From Intoshia linei (taxonomy: Eukaryota; Orthonectida; Rhopaluridae): a DNA stretch of 25,694 nt. A program made the position numbers and the translations under genes. The stretch is taken from positions 1 to 25,694 of the forward strand of contig LWCA01000501.1 of assembly GCA_001642005.1 (NCBI GenBank), written 5' to 3'. The notes beneath the pieces are model-generated. The model was not told the DNA's origin, did not search any database, and worked only from the letters and a program-made list of their open reading frames with translations. Below are positions 1-11,049 of the stretch, in pieces. Within the stretch, counting starts at the first letter, position 1. The number at the start of each line of letters is the position of its first letter.

Positions 1-276
1 ATTTTGATTTTTCTCATAAATTTCACAATAAATATAGTATGAAATAATTAACTAGTGTTCAATCTCTAAAACTTGAACACCATCCATTTTTTTGCAGTTA
101 TTGTTCAATTTAGAGAGCGATCACTATATTATATACATTAAATTATGTAATTTAATTTAGATTGCAAAAACTAGCTCTAATTGTACTTAGTTTATCAATT
201 CTGTGTTATTATTTAATTTGCTATATTGTAAAATTACTATTTTATTAATCTATATTTGTAATTGTCAAAAATTTTA

Positions 277-3200
277 TTAATTAAAATTTAATTTAATTAA
301 ATGTTCAGACAGTGTAAATTTCCAATCAAAAATGATTTTCATCGGTCTATTTTCCGTTAATTGATATTTTATTTCTTTTCCATCCAATGTTACACTAATC
401 AAGTTTTTATTTTTTGATTTGATGCATTGATCAACAAGTTGTATGGACTTTAAAAAAGGAGTTTTACTTGTCGTATTTCCATTTTTTGTAATTTTTATGG
501 TATTCTAAATTTTAAATTATAGAATCACTTTTTACTGGATATGAAAATATTCATTTTTTTATTCACATTGGTAATCCCGAAAATTTAGCGTTTACCCACA
601 ACAAAAATTTAATCTGGTATTTATTACTTACAACTTGATACAATCCTGTAAGGAAACACTGATTTACAGTATAGTATTTATTCATTAAAATGTTATTATT
701 TCGAATAATACATACTTAGTATGCACTAGAGTTCTACAACAAGGTTCGAAGGACAACCAGAACATGACGTTTTAATTACGTTGATGAGATTTTGAAAGTT
801 TTGTTGGTGTTCGAATTAATTTCTTTATAAACTTACTGAATTATTTTTATTGATGAAATATTAAGATCAGTGCTTCGAATTGTATTGTAGAACTCTACTA
901 TATACATTTTCTAATATATTCCATAGAGCTATTCGTTTTTATAAACTTTTCAATTCGACAAAATTCCACTCTACATTAAATTGGGTTCTTAATGACCCCT
1001 TTAAGAAATATTTTAACGTAAATTACAGAAAAAGCATGTACATTTTTTAATGTATAAGTTTCTGCCTGCAATTTTCCCTTTTACTAGCATATTCAAGCAA
1101 AATATGAACATTTAGGTACAAGGGCATAACAATTGATCAGAATTGAAAATATATGCGATTATTATATTGATTCATTAGAAATTAAGTATTTATTGATAAA
1201 TAAATAAATAACCTCTTCTTTTTCAACAATGATCTCAACTTCATCACAATTTACTCCATCTTCATCTATATTGCAAGAAATTGATGAAATTAAAAGTGTA
1301 AATTATACCGCATATGTAGTCATTTTGCCAATTGTAGACTGTATAAGCATTGTAATTTTCATCGCAATAAATTTGCATTTCTATGTCCCATGTATTTCTA
1401 AAATTACAAAATAAATCAAGCCTTCATCAAATTTTTCTCTCAACAAATGGGTAATGGAAAATTTTATTTAATTTAATTGATTAATTAATTTAATTGTAAA
1501 AATGAACAATCAAATATTATTACAATTTCCATTGATGGTCCTCTAAAATCATGAGAATGGATCCAGCCAAAACTTTCATATCAATATAATCCAAACTGTT
1601 ATTTAGATATTGATACACTCCTTCATGATAAACTTGCAAATCATTTGTATCATACTGATAAAACTGCCCTTTAGGAATATATATTTTATATTCTTGAGAT
1701 TGCTAAACATTTTTTAAATTTAATCAAGTCTTGTCAAATTAGTGATTGTATAAATTAAATTGGCGTGCATTTATTGTGTCAGTATTTTTCTTATTTATTT
1801 TTCAGTATTGTAGATGGTTTTTCAGTATTTTGTGTGCCAATTGATAAGGTGTCAGTATTTAAATTGGAAGGACGGTAAAAAAAATTATTTTGTCAGTAAA
1901 GGCACCTAAAATACTGACATAATTAATTAACAATGTTTGTTAACAATTAATTAATTAAAAATTTGTTCTCATACAAAAAAATATTCCCTGGTGTGAACTA
2001 TGGAGTCCTGATTATTCGAAAATTTGAAAAGCTGGTTATCGAATAATTCCAGTTATTTGAACAACAATTATGGGATTAATCGGAATTTAAAATTTTTAAC
2101 ATGAAAACCAATAATCCTTACTTATATAATATGCTACGCGATTCTTGTTTGTGTGTGTATTTCACTTTATTGAAATAACTACCAGTCTTAGAATTTTATA
2201 AAGTCCACATTTCAATTCGTTTATTTCAATAACTACCAGTCTTAGAATTTTATAAAGTCCACATTTCAATTACAGTTTTTTCCGAGGCATCTTACCGGTC
2301 AAAAACCAAATTGTCTTTCTTTTTGAAAATCAAACGAGTTGGAGAAGTTAAAAATATATATAGGCTGATACAGATTTTAAAATCATAAACATTATCATAA
2401 ATTTAAATATAAAAAAATTATATCTTCAGGGCCGAACCCCCAAATTACCTTCTTTTTTTAATGAAAACAGCCCTAGAATTTAAAAAAATTTACAGGTGGT
2501 ACACAGAGCCGTCTTAAGCCACTTCGTGACCCTGGGCTAAGCAAAGGACCGGAGGCCCTTTAAAGTTTTGAGCGAAGCGATAAAAAAATTTTAGGGCCCC
2601 TTTTTTGAAAATTAATAAGATCAAATCAAAGATTTCCTACCTTCTTTTTTAAATATTCACTTAATAGAAAGGTTTTAATGTTTAATATTATTATTTGAAA
2701 CAGTTTTATGTCAATATTATATGATGAACATTGTAGAATATATTTTAAATTGAATATTTACCAGAATTTTGATTCTTTAAATTATTTTCTTTCTAGTTAT
2801 TTAAATTCCTACATTTCAAAACTTATAAACTGTTTCTTAAGATATAAGTGTGAAGTATTTTTTAATAAATTAGGGGCCTCTTTTTAAGATATAAGTGTAA
2901 AGTACTTTTATTAATTTATGGGCCTTTTTTAATGAGTGGCCATGGGTTACATCCCATATTTCCCATGCCTTAAAACGGCTCTGGTAGTACAGTTGTATCC
3001 TGTTAACACACACAAAAAATTTCAATCCGAATAAGTGATGACTTCACGGTCAAAAAAGCATTTTATAATTCATATATAAATTTTTGAAAATCCGATTATT
3101 CGAAATATATTTCTATTATTTTTCTCCGATTATTGTAAGCGATTAACCGGGTTTTCAATTAATCGATTAATCGGTTATCATTCCCTAGTGTGAACACCAT

Positions 3201-5030
3201 AGAATATTTCTAATTTTTTTGTAATTTGATTTGTAGTGGATGATATTATTATATAAAGTATTTCATAAGATTAACATAATTATTAACCTCACAAAGATAA
3301 TAATAAAGACCACAGAGAGATATAAAAAAGATTAAAGGGATTGACATAATTACATTCAATTTTTAAATAACCAAAATAATTACTGGATAAATATAAGGAG
3401 ATACAAGCAAATGTGAACCAAACATAAATTGAAAATTAATATCGTATACTTGATTGTCATTAGAATAACTAAATTTATATTTGATTAATAATTCAAAGTA
3501 CATAGGGTTTTTAATAATATAATTAATAATTTAATGGTGATGTATTTTTATAAATTTACAAATATTTTTTGTTAATATGTGTTTTATATATCAGATGTCA
3601 TCATCACCATTAGATGTACTACAGAAGTTGAAAATCAGTGGTATACCACTGTATTATATATAATAAAATAATATTTATACTCGTGAAACAAAGATCGGAT
3701 AACTGGGACAGATTTCTTGTTCATTTTTATTAAACTTGAGTAAATATACGGTATCAGTCGAGTTCGTAAATTTATACTTTTTTTAAATAATTCCACATAA
3801 TCATCATCAAACGTTGCTGGATCTTGATCCTAAATAAAATGTAAGCTTTTTTTTATATACAAACTACTTCAATTGAAATACATTTTTTAATGAATATTTA
3901 GACTAGAGCCCTTAATGATAAATTTAGACTTTAAGATTTAAATTTTACACAAGTTAGATATTGAAAAATATTTATTATTTTTAAATTCTGAATCCTTATT
4001 ATGTACTTACATAATATGTTATGCAATATTTGTGTGTGTGTTACCGTTTATTGCCATAACTACCAGTCTTAGAATTTTATAAAGTTCAGAGTTCAGTTTT
4101 TTACGGGGGTGTTAGCAAAATATATTTCAACCTCCCAAACTCACATCTTACTGGTCAAAACACCCAATTGTTCTTTTTTTGACCATCAAACACATTAAAA
4201 AATTTAAAAAAATATATTCTGATACGGATTTTAAAATCATAAATATTATCATAAATTTAAATTTAAAAAAATATCTTCAGGACTAAAACCACAAATTACC
4301 CTTTTTTTTTTAATAAAAACAACCCTAGAATTTAAAAAAATTACAGATGGTAGTTTTATCCTGTTAACACACACACAAAATTTCAATCCGAATAAGTGAC
4401 GACTTCACGGCCAAAAAAGCATTTTAGTATTCATATATTTGTTTCCGAAATATTTTATTAAAACAAAAAATGTGAAATAATTAACGGTCCGAAAATTAAA
4501 AAAAAAAATTATTTTGATAGAGTTTATTCCAGTTGATATAAATACACAATTTCAACCCCAGAAATCTACGCATCCACGGTGAAAAATAATTTTTAATATA
4601 TTAACTTTTAATTTAATATACAATATTATTAACATGTAAGCATAAATTCCAAAAATTCGTTTAAATTGGACCTTTCTATAACATAAAATTTTATAATACC
4701 CAAAATTATAATAAAAATATAATTTAATTTTTTGCTAAATTTTAATCATTTAGAGTTGGTACTAAATGTTTTTAGAACGGAAATAGTCTTGCAAAAATAA
4801 AATTCTTTTAATCTGGGTCGATGGTTCAAAAAAGGTTAAAAATCCCTGCCTTATATTAAAAAAACCAATAAAATATACACGTGAATTGATACTATTATGA
4901 TTTCGCATAAAAGTATAAAAAATCCCAACTTGTGTCCACCTTAAACACAACTCCGGAGTTGCATTTCCCAAAAAACCACAAATATCTGAACCAGTCATTG
5001 ATACTCCAAACATTTGTGATCTAATTGCAT
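277..5030 (-). CDS. GH31 alpha-glucosidase (acid alpha-glucosidase/maltase-like), C-terminal part only
   Basis: Seven exons read on the minus strand: 5030-4879, 3829-3681, 3468-3384, 1702-1524, 1397-1309, 1265-1213 and 504-277 (stop 279-277). All junctions are GT-AG and all phases agree, giving about 311 residues with no lesion. Exon 1 carries GSDICGF, CLRWTQ and FMRNHNS, the GH31 substrate-binding strands; exon 2 has [11 protein letters not shown] and LIPYIY; exon 3 has [12 protein letters not shown]; exon 4 has [11 protein letters not shown] and the VLAGSIL strand; the last three form the distal beta-sandwich. In the family these enzymes release glucose from alpha-1,4 glucans in lysosomes or the gut lumen. 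The N-terminal half, including the nucleophile (WxDMNE) and the acid/base Asp before exon 1, is absent; the N at 5384 lies just upstream. Nearest relatives look like GAA/MGAM. Intron 3 (1681 bases) holds a repeat with a nested hAT element. Confidence 0.9.
505..1212. other. GH31 intron 6 with a MITE
   Basis: This 708-base intron separates the last two GH31 exons. Apart from the TA-flanked MITE at 727-897, nothing coding or structured is seen. The rest is AT-rich non-coding sequence. Confidence 0.75.
727..897. mobile_element. TA-flanked MITE (Tc1/mariner-like)
   Basis: The ends are inverted copies: GAGTTCTACAAC...TTCGAAG on the left and its near complement CTTCGAAT...TTGTAGAACTC on the right, about 24 bases with few mismatches. 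Each end is bordered by TA, the usual Tc1/mariner target duplication. The 171-base element has no coding capacity. It sits in an intron of the GH31 gene. The superfamily assignment rests only on the TA flanks. Confidence 0.6.
2114..3090 (+). repeat. Main dispersed repeat family, copy A (interrupted by a nested element)
   Basis: It begins with the family's sharp end (TATATAATATGCTACGCG) followed by a GT-rich tract, then the shared core (CTACCAGTCTTAGAATTTTAT and onward). The core is interrupted at 2504-2983 by a hAT-type element and resumes with AGTTGTATCCTGTTAACACAC. A 54-base stretch is tandemly duplicated (starting about 2174 and 2228). No ORF. It lies in GH31 intron 3. Confidence 0.85.
2504..2983. 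mobile_element. Non-autonomous hAT-type element nested in repeat copy A
   Basis: Terminal inverted repeats are CAGAGCCGTCTTAAG on the left and CTTAAAACGGCTCTG on the right, 14 of 15 matching once complemented. Flanking octamers are GTGGTACA (2496-2503) and GTAGTACA (2984-2991), a 7 of 8 target-site duplication. Removing the element and one octamer restores the uninterrupted repeat core seen in other copies. The 480 bases contain no transposase. A 47-base internal tandem duplication starts at 2837 and 2884. Confidence 0.85.
3991..4612 (+). repeat. Main dispersed repeat family, copy B
   Basis: A nearly full but diverged copy: a degenerate sharp end (ATAATATGTTATGCAATA), a GT tract, the ACCAGTCTTAGAATTTTATA core, the GACGACTTCACGG segment and the far segment TTTATTCCAGTTGATATAAA. 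It lies in GH31 intron 1 (3830-4878). Confidence 0.8.
4805..4855 (-). mobile_element. hAT-type MITE end, fragment
   Basis: Read on the minus strand it gives GGCAGGGATTTTTAACCTTT, resembling the common hAT terminus CAGTGGTTCTTAACCTTTTT. Only one end is seen, just inside the first GH31 intron after the donor. Low information; may be an old relic. Confidence 0.35.
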
Positions 5031-5383
5031 CTAAAAAATATTATCAGTAATATAAATACACATTAGGGTTATTCAAATCTAGACTTTTTTTGAAATTTAA
5101 AAAAGACATATATAGATAATAATCTCCATTTAATTTTCTGCAGAATGATAAAATTTTTTTGATTTTCGTAACAAAAAACCCCCGAGTCTTTACCTTTTTC
5201 TGTTTTCCTAACATTTTTCATACAAAAAAATAATATGGCAACATTTTTTTCCCCGTAGTTGCTATGAATTTGTTATAATATTATTATAAAACATAGATCA
5301 TGTGACACTAATCATATTAATTAAAAAAAATCAATAAAAAATCGTTTATTTTAGACACAGTTCACGGACAAACTTTTCTTCAT

Positions 5384-5384
5384 N
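5384..5384. other. Single N: probable collapsed assembly gap
   Basis: The N interrupts sequence that to its right starts abruptly inside the main repeat core (GTCAAAAAAGTATTTTAG). On the high-coordinate side a GAPVD1-like gene loses its 3' half; on the low-coordinate side a GH31 gene lacks its 5' half. A gap of unknown size reduced to one base explains both. Confidence 0.6.
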
Positions 5385-5482
5385 AGTCAAAAAAGTATTT
5401 TAGTATTCATATTTTTTTTTCGAAATATTTTATTAAAACAAAAAATGTGAAATAATTAACGGTCCGAAAATTAAAAAAATAA
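5385..5482 (+). repeat. Main dispersed repeat family, partial copy beside the N
   Basis: It carries the TATTTTATTAAAACAAAAAA and GTGAAATAATTAACGGTCCG part of the family only. Its left side is cut by the N at 5384, so the real length is unknown. Confidence 0.75.
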
Positions 5483-5496
5483 ATAAATAATATTAC

Positions 5497-8400
5497 TTGC
5501 AATGTAACTAGGTGGTGTCTCACTGATTAATTCTTGTATGTTTTCATTTTTTTTTTCATCAGCCATTTTTTGAATTACGTACTAAATTTATGATGTAATA
5601 TATTCAATCAAGACAAAACGGACTAAATATATATTTAAAATTACACTTTCGGTATTTTTAATGCATATTGTTTTTGTTCCATTGTAAATTCTTGGGTTTG
5701 TCGTGACATTATATACTCTTAAGTCATCATTACCTGTTGGAAAATCTTCTTCTTCGTCTAATTTAGATTTACATAGTTTATCAAGACTCTGGAACCTAGA
5801 CTGGGTACTTTTTAGGGGAGGATTTACTCAATTGATAATTTCTGACAATTGGTTAGATTCAGTAATTCCCGATTCAAATAGTTTACGGACCACCATTTCA
5901 AAATATTTATTTTTTATTAAATTTTATTAATAGTTGTTTAAAAGTGGGGTTTTTGAAATAATAATAATAGCGGTCATCTAGGCTTTGGGATAAATTCCAA
6001 AAATCTGTATCTCTGTAATAAAAATTGAAATTCTTCTATAAAAATAAACAAAAGTTGATAAATTTTTTTTAAATGTTATTTAAATCTCACGGATTCAAGG
6101 CAATTAGTTTTAGGTTAGATAATGGTTAAAATTTCCAATTTTGTCATTAGTATAATTTCATCAAAATCAAATGGTCTATGCTAAAAAATAGCCAATAATT
6201 TATAACCTAATATAATTAATAGTTTAATAACCAAAAATATTAATGTAAGTAAAATATAGCATTAAATTTGATAATTGCAATATCAAATTTACAATTTTTA
6301 TGTGTCTGACCCTCTTGTGAAAAACTTTTCCACCCAGATTTAATTAACATTAACTTATCTCAACATTGATCGTATAGATTAGTATAATAGCATAGTATTG
6401 AAGGATAAATATTTGTAGAGTTAAAAAAATCTTGTACTCATATATAAAAAATATTAAATATTTTTAAAGTGCGGTTCGCCAAACAAATTGAATCAGACAT
6501 TGTAATTCAATAACATTTTAATAATAATAATAATAATAATAATAAAAATTACCCAAAAATTTGATAGCATTGATACAATTCGACAGACGAGTTAATTGAG
6601 ATAAATCATGAGAAACATCGTCAGATTTTTTAATAGCATCAATAATCAGTTCTGTATTCGATATATAATTCTTTATGACATCCATCTGAATTAAAATATT
6701 ACATTTTAGTCAATTATACGGTCGCCAACGCTGTCCAAAAAAAATTTGCACATGTATTTACTATATTGACCCATAAATTTTCACAATTAACTACTTAGCT
6801 ATCAACTACACTACATTATGTTACTGTATGTACTGTAGTCACGGTCAAAAAAGCATTTTAGTATTCATATATTTCCGAAATATTTTATTAAAACAAAAAA
6901 GGTGAAATAATTAACTGTCCGAAAATTAAACAAAAAAGATTTAATCTAATAGAGCTTATTCCAGTTGATATAAATACAAAATTTAAACCCCAGAAATCTA
7001 CGCATTCCCGATGAAAAATAATTTTTAATACATTATCAACCAATATTTTTCAAATATTTTGATTAAAATAAAAATATTGATCCTTAATATAATTGAATTT
7101 TATAAATTTTTAGTTTTAATAAAATATTTCGGAAAAAAAATATATAAATACTGAAATACTTTTTTGACCGTGAAGTCGTCACTTATTTGGATTGAAATTT
7201 TTTGAAATTCTAGGGCTGATTTCATTAAACAAAGAAAGGTAATTTGTGGTTTTGGCCCTGAGATATATTTTTTTTAAATTTAAATTTATGATCATGTTCA
7301 TGATTTTAAAATCCGCATCAGCGTATATATATTTTTAAATTCTCCAACTTGTTTGATTTTCAAAAAGAGGGACAATTGGAGTTTTTAACTCGTAAGATGT
7401 GAGTTTGGGAGGTTGAAATTTATCTTATACGTCCCGGAAAAAACTGTAATTGAAATGTGGACTTTACAAAATTCTAAGACTGGTAGTTATTTCAATAAAG
7501 TTGTACACACACACGCACACACAAACAAAAATCGCGTAGCATATTATATTATATAAGTTAGGATTTATAAAGTTTATTGATGTTGCCACTTATGATAATG
7601 TTGATAATTTTAAAAACTATTTCAGAATTTATGTTTGATAAAATTCTATCACGTTTTTCATTTATTAAAAAGGGTAAATGGGATTTTGACCAAGAAGGAT
7701 TCAATTTTGGAAAAATAAATTGTCGATAAAACATTAACTTTGACAAACTATATTACAAATTGGGTTTATTTAAATTCTAGGTCTCTTAGTTGTTTAATTA
7801 AAAATTAACACTCAGATTAAAATTTAATTTTATATTAGTAAAGAATAAATTAACTACAGAACGAAATCCATTAGATTATAGAATAAATACTGTATTTTGA
7901 TTAAAAAAGGTCATCTTGAATTAAAATTTGCTTTAAAATATAAAATTATGTTTTAATTTTTGATAACGATTAATAATTTGAAAAATTGTTAAATATTTAC
8001 CAAATTGTTCATAATATTTTTAGTAACAATAGTGCAATTTCTAGAAAAAAATGTAGGTTCATATCCAGTGTCACTACTTGAAAATTGATTTAAATCTACA
8101 TTCATAATATGGTCGGTAATAAAATTGACAATATCGGTCTAAATTGAATTAAAATTAAATTAATTTGACTGTAAATTAAAAATTTGAAAATAAAAGTGAA
8201 ACCATATGTTCAGTATCATTATTATTTTCCTGTTTAGTTTCTCGTTCCTCATATTTATCAGGTTTTTCGTTGCTTACATCTTTTTTTACTTCAAATTTAC
8301 CATCATGTGACGTAAACTGAGTATAAAATGAAGATATTTTATTACCAATATAACAGAGATTTGACATTTGTACATGATTAAAAACCAATTCAAAAAAAAA

Positions 8401-9761
8401 GTACTTGTTGGGCCTTCTGATGGCATCACAAATAAATAAATCGTAAAAGAATGAGTATATTATTCTTTTAACTTGAGAATCGTTCAACTTGTAAGCTTTA
8501 GAATCAATCAATGTGTGATAAATGGATTGTAAAATTTTAACAAGTTCGATTGGTATATGATGACTGTGTCTAATCAGACCATCACCAATAATCATGACAA
8601 GTTTTTGGAAATAATACCAAGTGTCCTTCTGATTGGTTAATTTATTGGTTATTGAAGCTAATTGAGTGGAAACATCATTTTTGCATTGTTTTGAAATTCT
8701 TTTATCTATAAAAGTGTACATTGAAAGAACGGTTGATTTCCAAATTGGTGATAATACACAATTAACCCATTTGCGGCATGGTATCGAGGTATTAACAAAA
8801 TGAATAAAGGAATATTTTATCAACAATAGCGAAAATGTATGAGGTTTAAACTTTACGATATCAATAACCTTATCAAAAACTAGAAAATTTGGAAATAAAT
8901 AATTTTGCATGTTTGCTTGATATTTTATCTAGAAATGCAAAGAATTAAAAATTTTTAAGATTATTAAAATATAAAAACCTCATGCATTATAACGGTATTT
9001 GTGAAATTAAACAAACTTTGATAATCATCTGAATCATATCCACATCCATAAATTGTGTTGACTACTTGAGATAGTAATACCGTAACTCTTGAAAGGGGGA
9101 TACAATTTTCAGCCTTGTTTAGAATGTAAGCCAAAATCTTTGGAACTCGAAACAAAATTTGAAAAATTTCAATAATAGTTTTTTCATTAGATCCATTTAT
9201 CAAGTGAATTTTTTTTAATTTTCTTTTTTTGTGTCGATTATATCGTTTTATCATCAACAAATATGATGGCGTTTGAATGGGTTCTTGTTCCTTTTGATTG
9301 AATTTGAATATTTTTGTAAATTTTTTTTTTTTTTTGTCAACAATAATTGTTTCAGTTTCATCCGAAAACGAAGTTGTAGTAGAATTTGATCTTTTGGGTT
9401 GTCCAGGTATGAAAGGCAGCAGTACATTCAATTCAGTTTTTTCTGGGTTGTTTAGATTCAAAATATAACTAATATCGTTTCTCAAGTTGGCCATTTGCCA
9501 TCTTTTGATAAATAATTCACCATTTTGATATATTAGAGTGTTTTGTAAATCCAAAATATTTTCTATAAAAAATAATAAAAATTATTGTACAAGTAAGGTC
9601 AATTTATTTTGTTTGTTAAAACTAGATAAAAATTTGACTTTTTAATTAACATTATTAATATTGTTCAAAATACCATAGTCGGATTCATGGTGCCGATATT
9701 GCTGTTGGACTTTTATACATTTCAACAGCAAAGCATCGTCTGTATTTTTTTTGCCAATCAT
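5497..9761 (-). CDS. GAPVD1-like RasGAP-domain protein, N-terminal part
   Basis: Exons on the minus strand: 9761-9674 (ATG 9761), 9562-8979, 8928-8203, 8138-8001, 6685-6553, then probable 5826-5645 and 5581-5497; all phases agree. It reads about 590 residues. The stretch with LSQVVNTIYGCGYDSDD, then a CRKWVN helix, then YDLFICDAIRRPNKY parallels the RasGAP domain of GAPVD1 (RAP6/Gapex-5), where the matching segment is LLLACFICPAVVNPEQY. Exons 4-5 match the helical segment just after that domain (SRNCTIVTKNIMNNLMDVI). GAPVD1 acts on endocytic vesicles, combining RasGAP and Rab5-activating VPS9 domains. The VPS9 domain is not in this window; the gene stops at a donor (5497) 113 bases from the N at 5384. 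Exons 6-7 are polar linker sequence and less certain. The start is the first ATG, upstream of a good donor. Confidence 0.72.
5860..6100 (+). repeat. Second repeat family, short copy
   Basis: Begins CAGTAATTCCCGATTCAAAT and shares TTTGGGATAAATTCC and CTCACGGAT with the longer copy at 11569-12134. The CAG...TTCCCGATT start resembles hAT termini. It lies in an intron of the GAPVD1-like gene. Confidence 0.65.
6521..6545. repeat. (TAA)n microsatellite
   Basis: Eight or so uninterrupted TAA units directly after the donor of GAPVD1-like exon 5 (6553). Confidence 0.9.
6839..7085 (+). repeat. Main dispersed repeat family, partial copy C
   Basis: Contains the CACGGTCAAAAAAGCATTTT segment through TTATCAACCAATATTTTTCA and ends at ATATTGATCCTTAATA, which matches the far end of copy F. 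The sharp end is missing. It faces copy D tail to tail, within a GAPVD1-like intron. Confidence 0.8.
7105..7563 (-). repeat. Main dispersed repeat family, copy D
   Basis: An inverted copy with an intact sharp end (complement of CTAACTTATATAATATGCTA) at 7563 and an AC-rich tract at about 7504-7526. The far end is truncated at TTTAATAAAATATTTCGG. A degenerate relic of the same family may continue to about 7740. Confidence 0.85.
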
Positions 9762-9970
9762 TTAAAAATTTCTAGCTTGTTGTTAGTGTACTGTAAATAT
9801 ACTGTTTAAATATTTACAGATGAATCCAATGTTAAAATTATAAACTTGCATGACATGTCTAAAATATTTTTGTTTAATTTACAGTTTAATTCATGGGTGA
9901 TACTTAACTTAGCGTCAACTCAAAATAATAATAAGGTTTGGGTAGTAATATTCAAATTATAGGCATATTA

Positions 9971-10132
9971 ATGGTTGTCTATGGAAAATGCATATTTTTA
10001 AATTTGATGTTGATTTTTTTTCATCAATTTAACGCCCATGAACAAGGTCTTTATACCAAGGGACATTACGACTTTATGTTTAAAGTACTCAGATATGACT
10101 CATATCATATGAGTATTCAAAATTTTCACTAA
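9971..10132 (+). CDS. Small ORF with signal-peptide-like start, doubtful
   Basis: A 53-codon frame from ATG 9971 to TAA 10130. The first ~22 residues (MVVYGKCIFLNLMLIFFHQF) look like a secretion signal; the remaining ~30 are polar and rich in His and Tyr. The same frame is open upstream to TTG 9938 without an ATG. It lies between the divergent GAPVD1-like start (9761) and a hAT remnant. I recognise no family. Its composition is less AT-biased than the surroundings, but chance is a real alternative. Confidence 0.22.
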   Translation: MVVYGKCIFLNLMLIFFHQFNAHEQGLYTKGHYDFMFKVLRYDSYHMSIQNFH

Positions 10133-10364
10133 ATGTGAAATAAATCTGAATAAATTTGTTGGTTATGAAATTTATGATGCGTGTTGAAAAAATATTGTAT
10201 TATGTATTTATGTATGCGTTTTACATGTGTACAGAATATTTATATTTTACAGATCAGAATTTTAAGTCTTATTGCTCACATATTGTATTCCAAAGCGTGT
10301 CATTTTTATACTATGTAGATTAAGTTTAATTTTTTTTTAATTAATATTAATTAATTATATTTTA

Positions 10365-10586
10365 TTAAATTTTTCTAGAGAACGGTCTAAAATGGATCTG
10401 ATGTTGATCTAGTAAATTTTTTATTTCTGGTTTTATGTCATTCAACACCAATCGTAAATCTTCACGGTGGAATGTTTGTAATCTATTTCTATTTTTGGTC
10501 AATAAATTTATTACAACACTGAATCCACGTTCAACGAGATACGATGATGGAAAAGTTATAAAAAGTATCTTTAAGTACTGCATCAA
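10365..10586 (-). mobile_element. hAT transposase C-terminal dimerisation fragment
   Basis: 73 codons ending at TAA 10367-10365. The motifs SSYLVERGFS, LLTKNRNRLQ and REDLRLVLNDIKP are the conserved hAT C-terminal dimerisation region, closest to ZBED5/SCAND3/FAM200-like proteins. No BED finger or catalytic DDE portion is found upstream, so it is a truncated relic rather than a working transposase. An AATAAA follows the stop. The parent of the nearby CAG-ended MITEs could belong to this superfamily, but no terminal repeat could be tied to it. Confidence 0.85.
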
Positions 10587-11049
10587 TTTTACAATACGAA
10601 ATACATGAAAATGAACATGAAAAAATGCGTGGATTTAAAATTAAATTACATTGCATGAAAAAATTATCTTTTTATAATTTTTTTAAATCGCCCCCCTAAC
10701 TGAATGAATCTCCTACTGGGGCGATATCGCTATTATTCTCATTTTTTTTAAATGTTAGGATGAATATTTATTTTTTAATTTTAATTTTACATTATTAATT
10801 CAAAAATTTGAAAATTATTGGTTGATAATATATTAAAAATTATTTTTGATCGGGAATGAGGCTATTTGTGAGGTTGAAATTATTCATCTAGGTAAACTAG
10901 AGCAGTGGTTCCCAAAAAAATATATTGTCGACCCCCTAACAGTATAAAATATTTTTAGTGAATATAAATTAGTACAAAATAGTGAATATGTTTATTATAT
11001 TATAACAGCGATTAAAAAAATGTTATCTTTTAATATTACTGGTTTTATT
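10587..11049. other. Intergenic repeats before the second N
   Basis: No gene seen. A short GC-rich patch (CGCCCCCCTAACTG, 10689-10730) lies beside fragments of the main repeat on the minus strand (about 10814-10885) and a hAT-like terminus CAGTGGTTCCCAAA at 10903. The sequence stops at the N at 11050. Confidence 0.6.

Noticed and set aside
1229-1414. Plus-strand 61-codon ORF with a membrane-like stretch
   Set aside because: It is antisense to two GH31 exons (1397-1309 and 1265-1213) that splice in frame with the rest of that gene; the membrane look comes from the complement.
5645-5826. Exon with a GTKTIC motif considered as part of the GH31 gene
   Set aside because: Phase joins it to the GAPVD1-like exon at 6553, its PP-KST linker follows that protein, and the expected GH31 HNLYG and GHWTGD motifs do not follow.
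6140-6200. Minus-strand PFDFDE stretch as a GH31 catalytic exon
   Set aside because: No donor follows it, the WxDMNE motif is absent, and it lies inside the GAPVD1-like gene.
7558-7746. Minus-strand 62-codon ORF
   Set aside because: The sequence resembles a degenerate relic of the main repeat (ATCAACATTATCATAA and neighbouring segments) next to copy D, with no usable splice sites.
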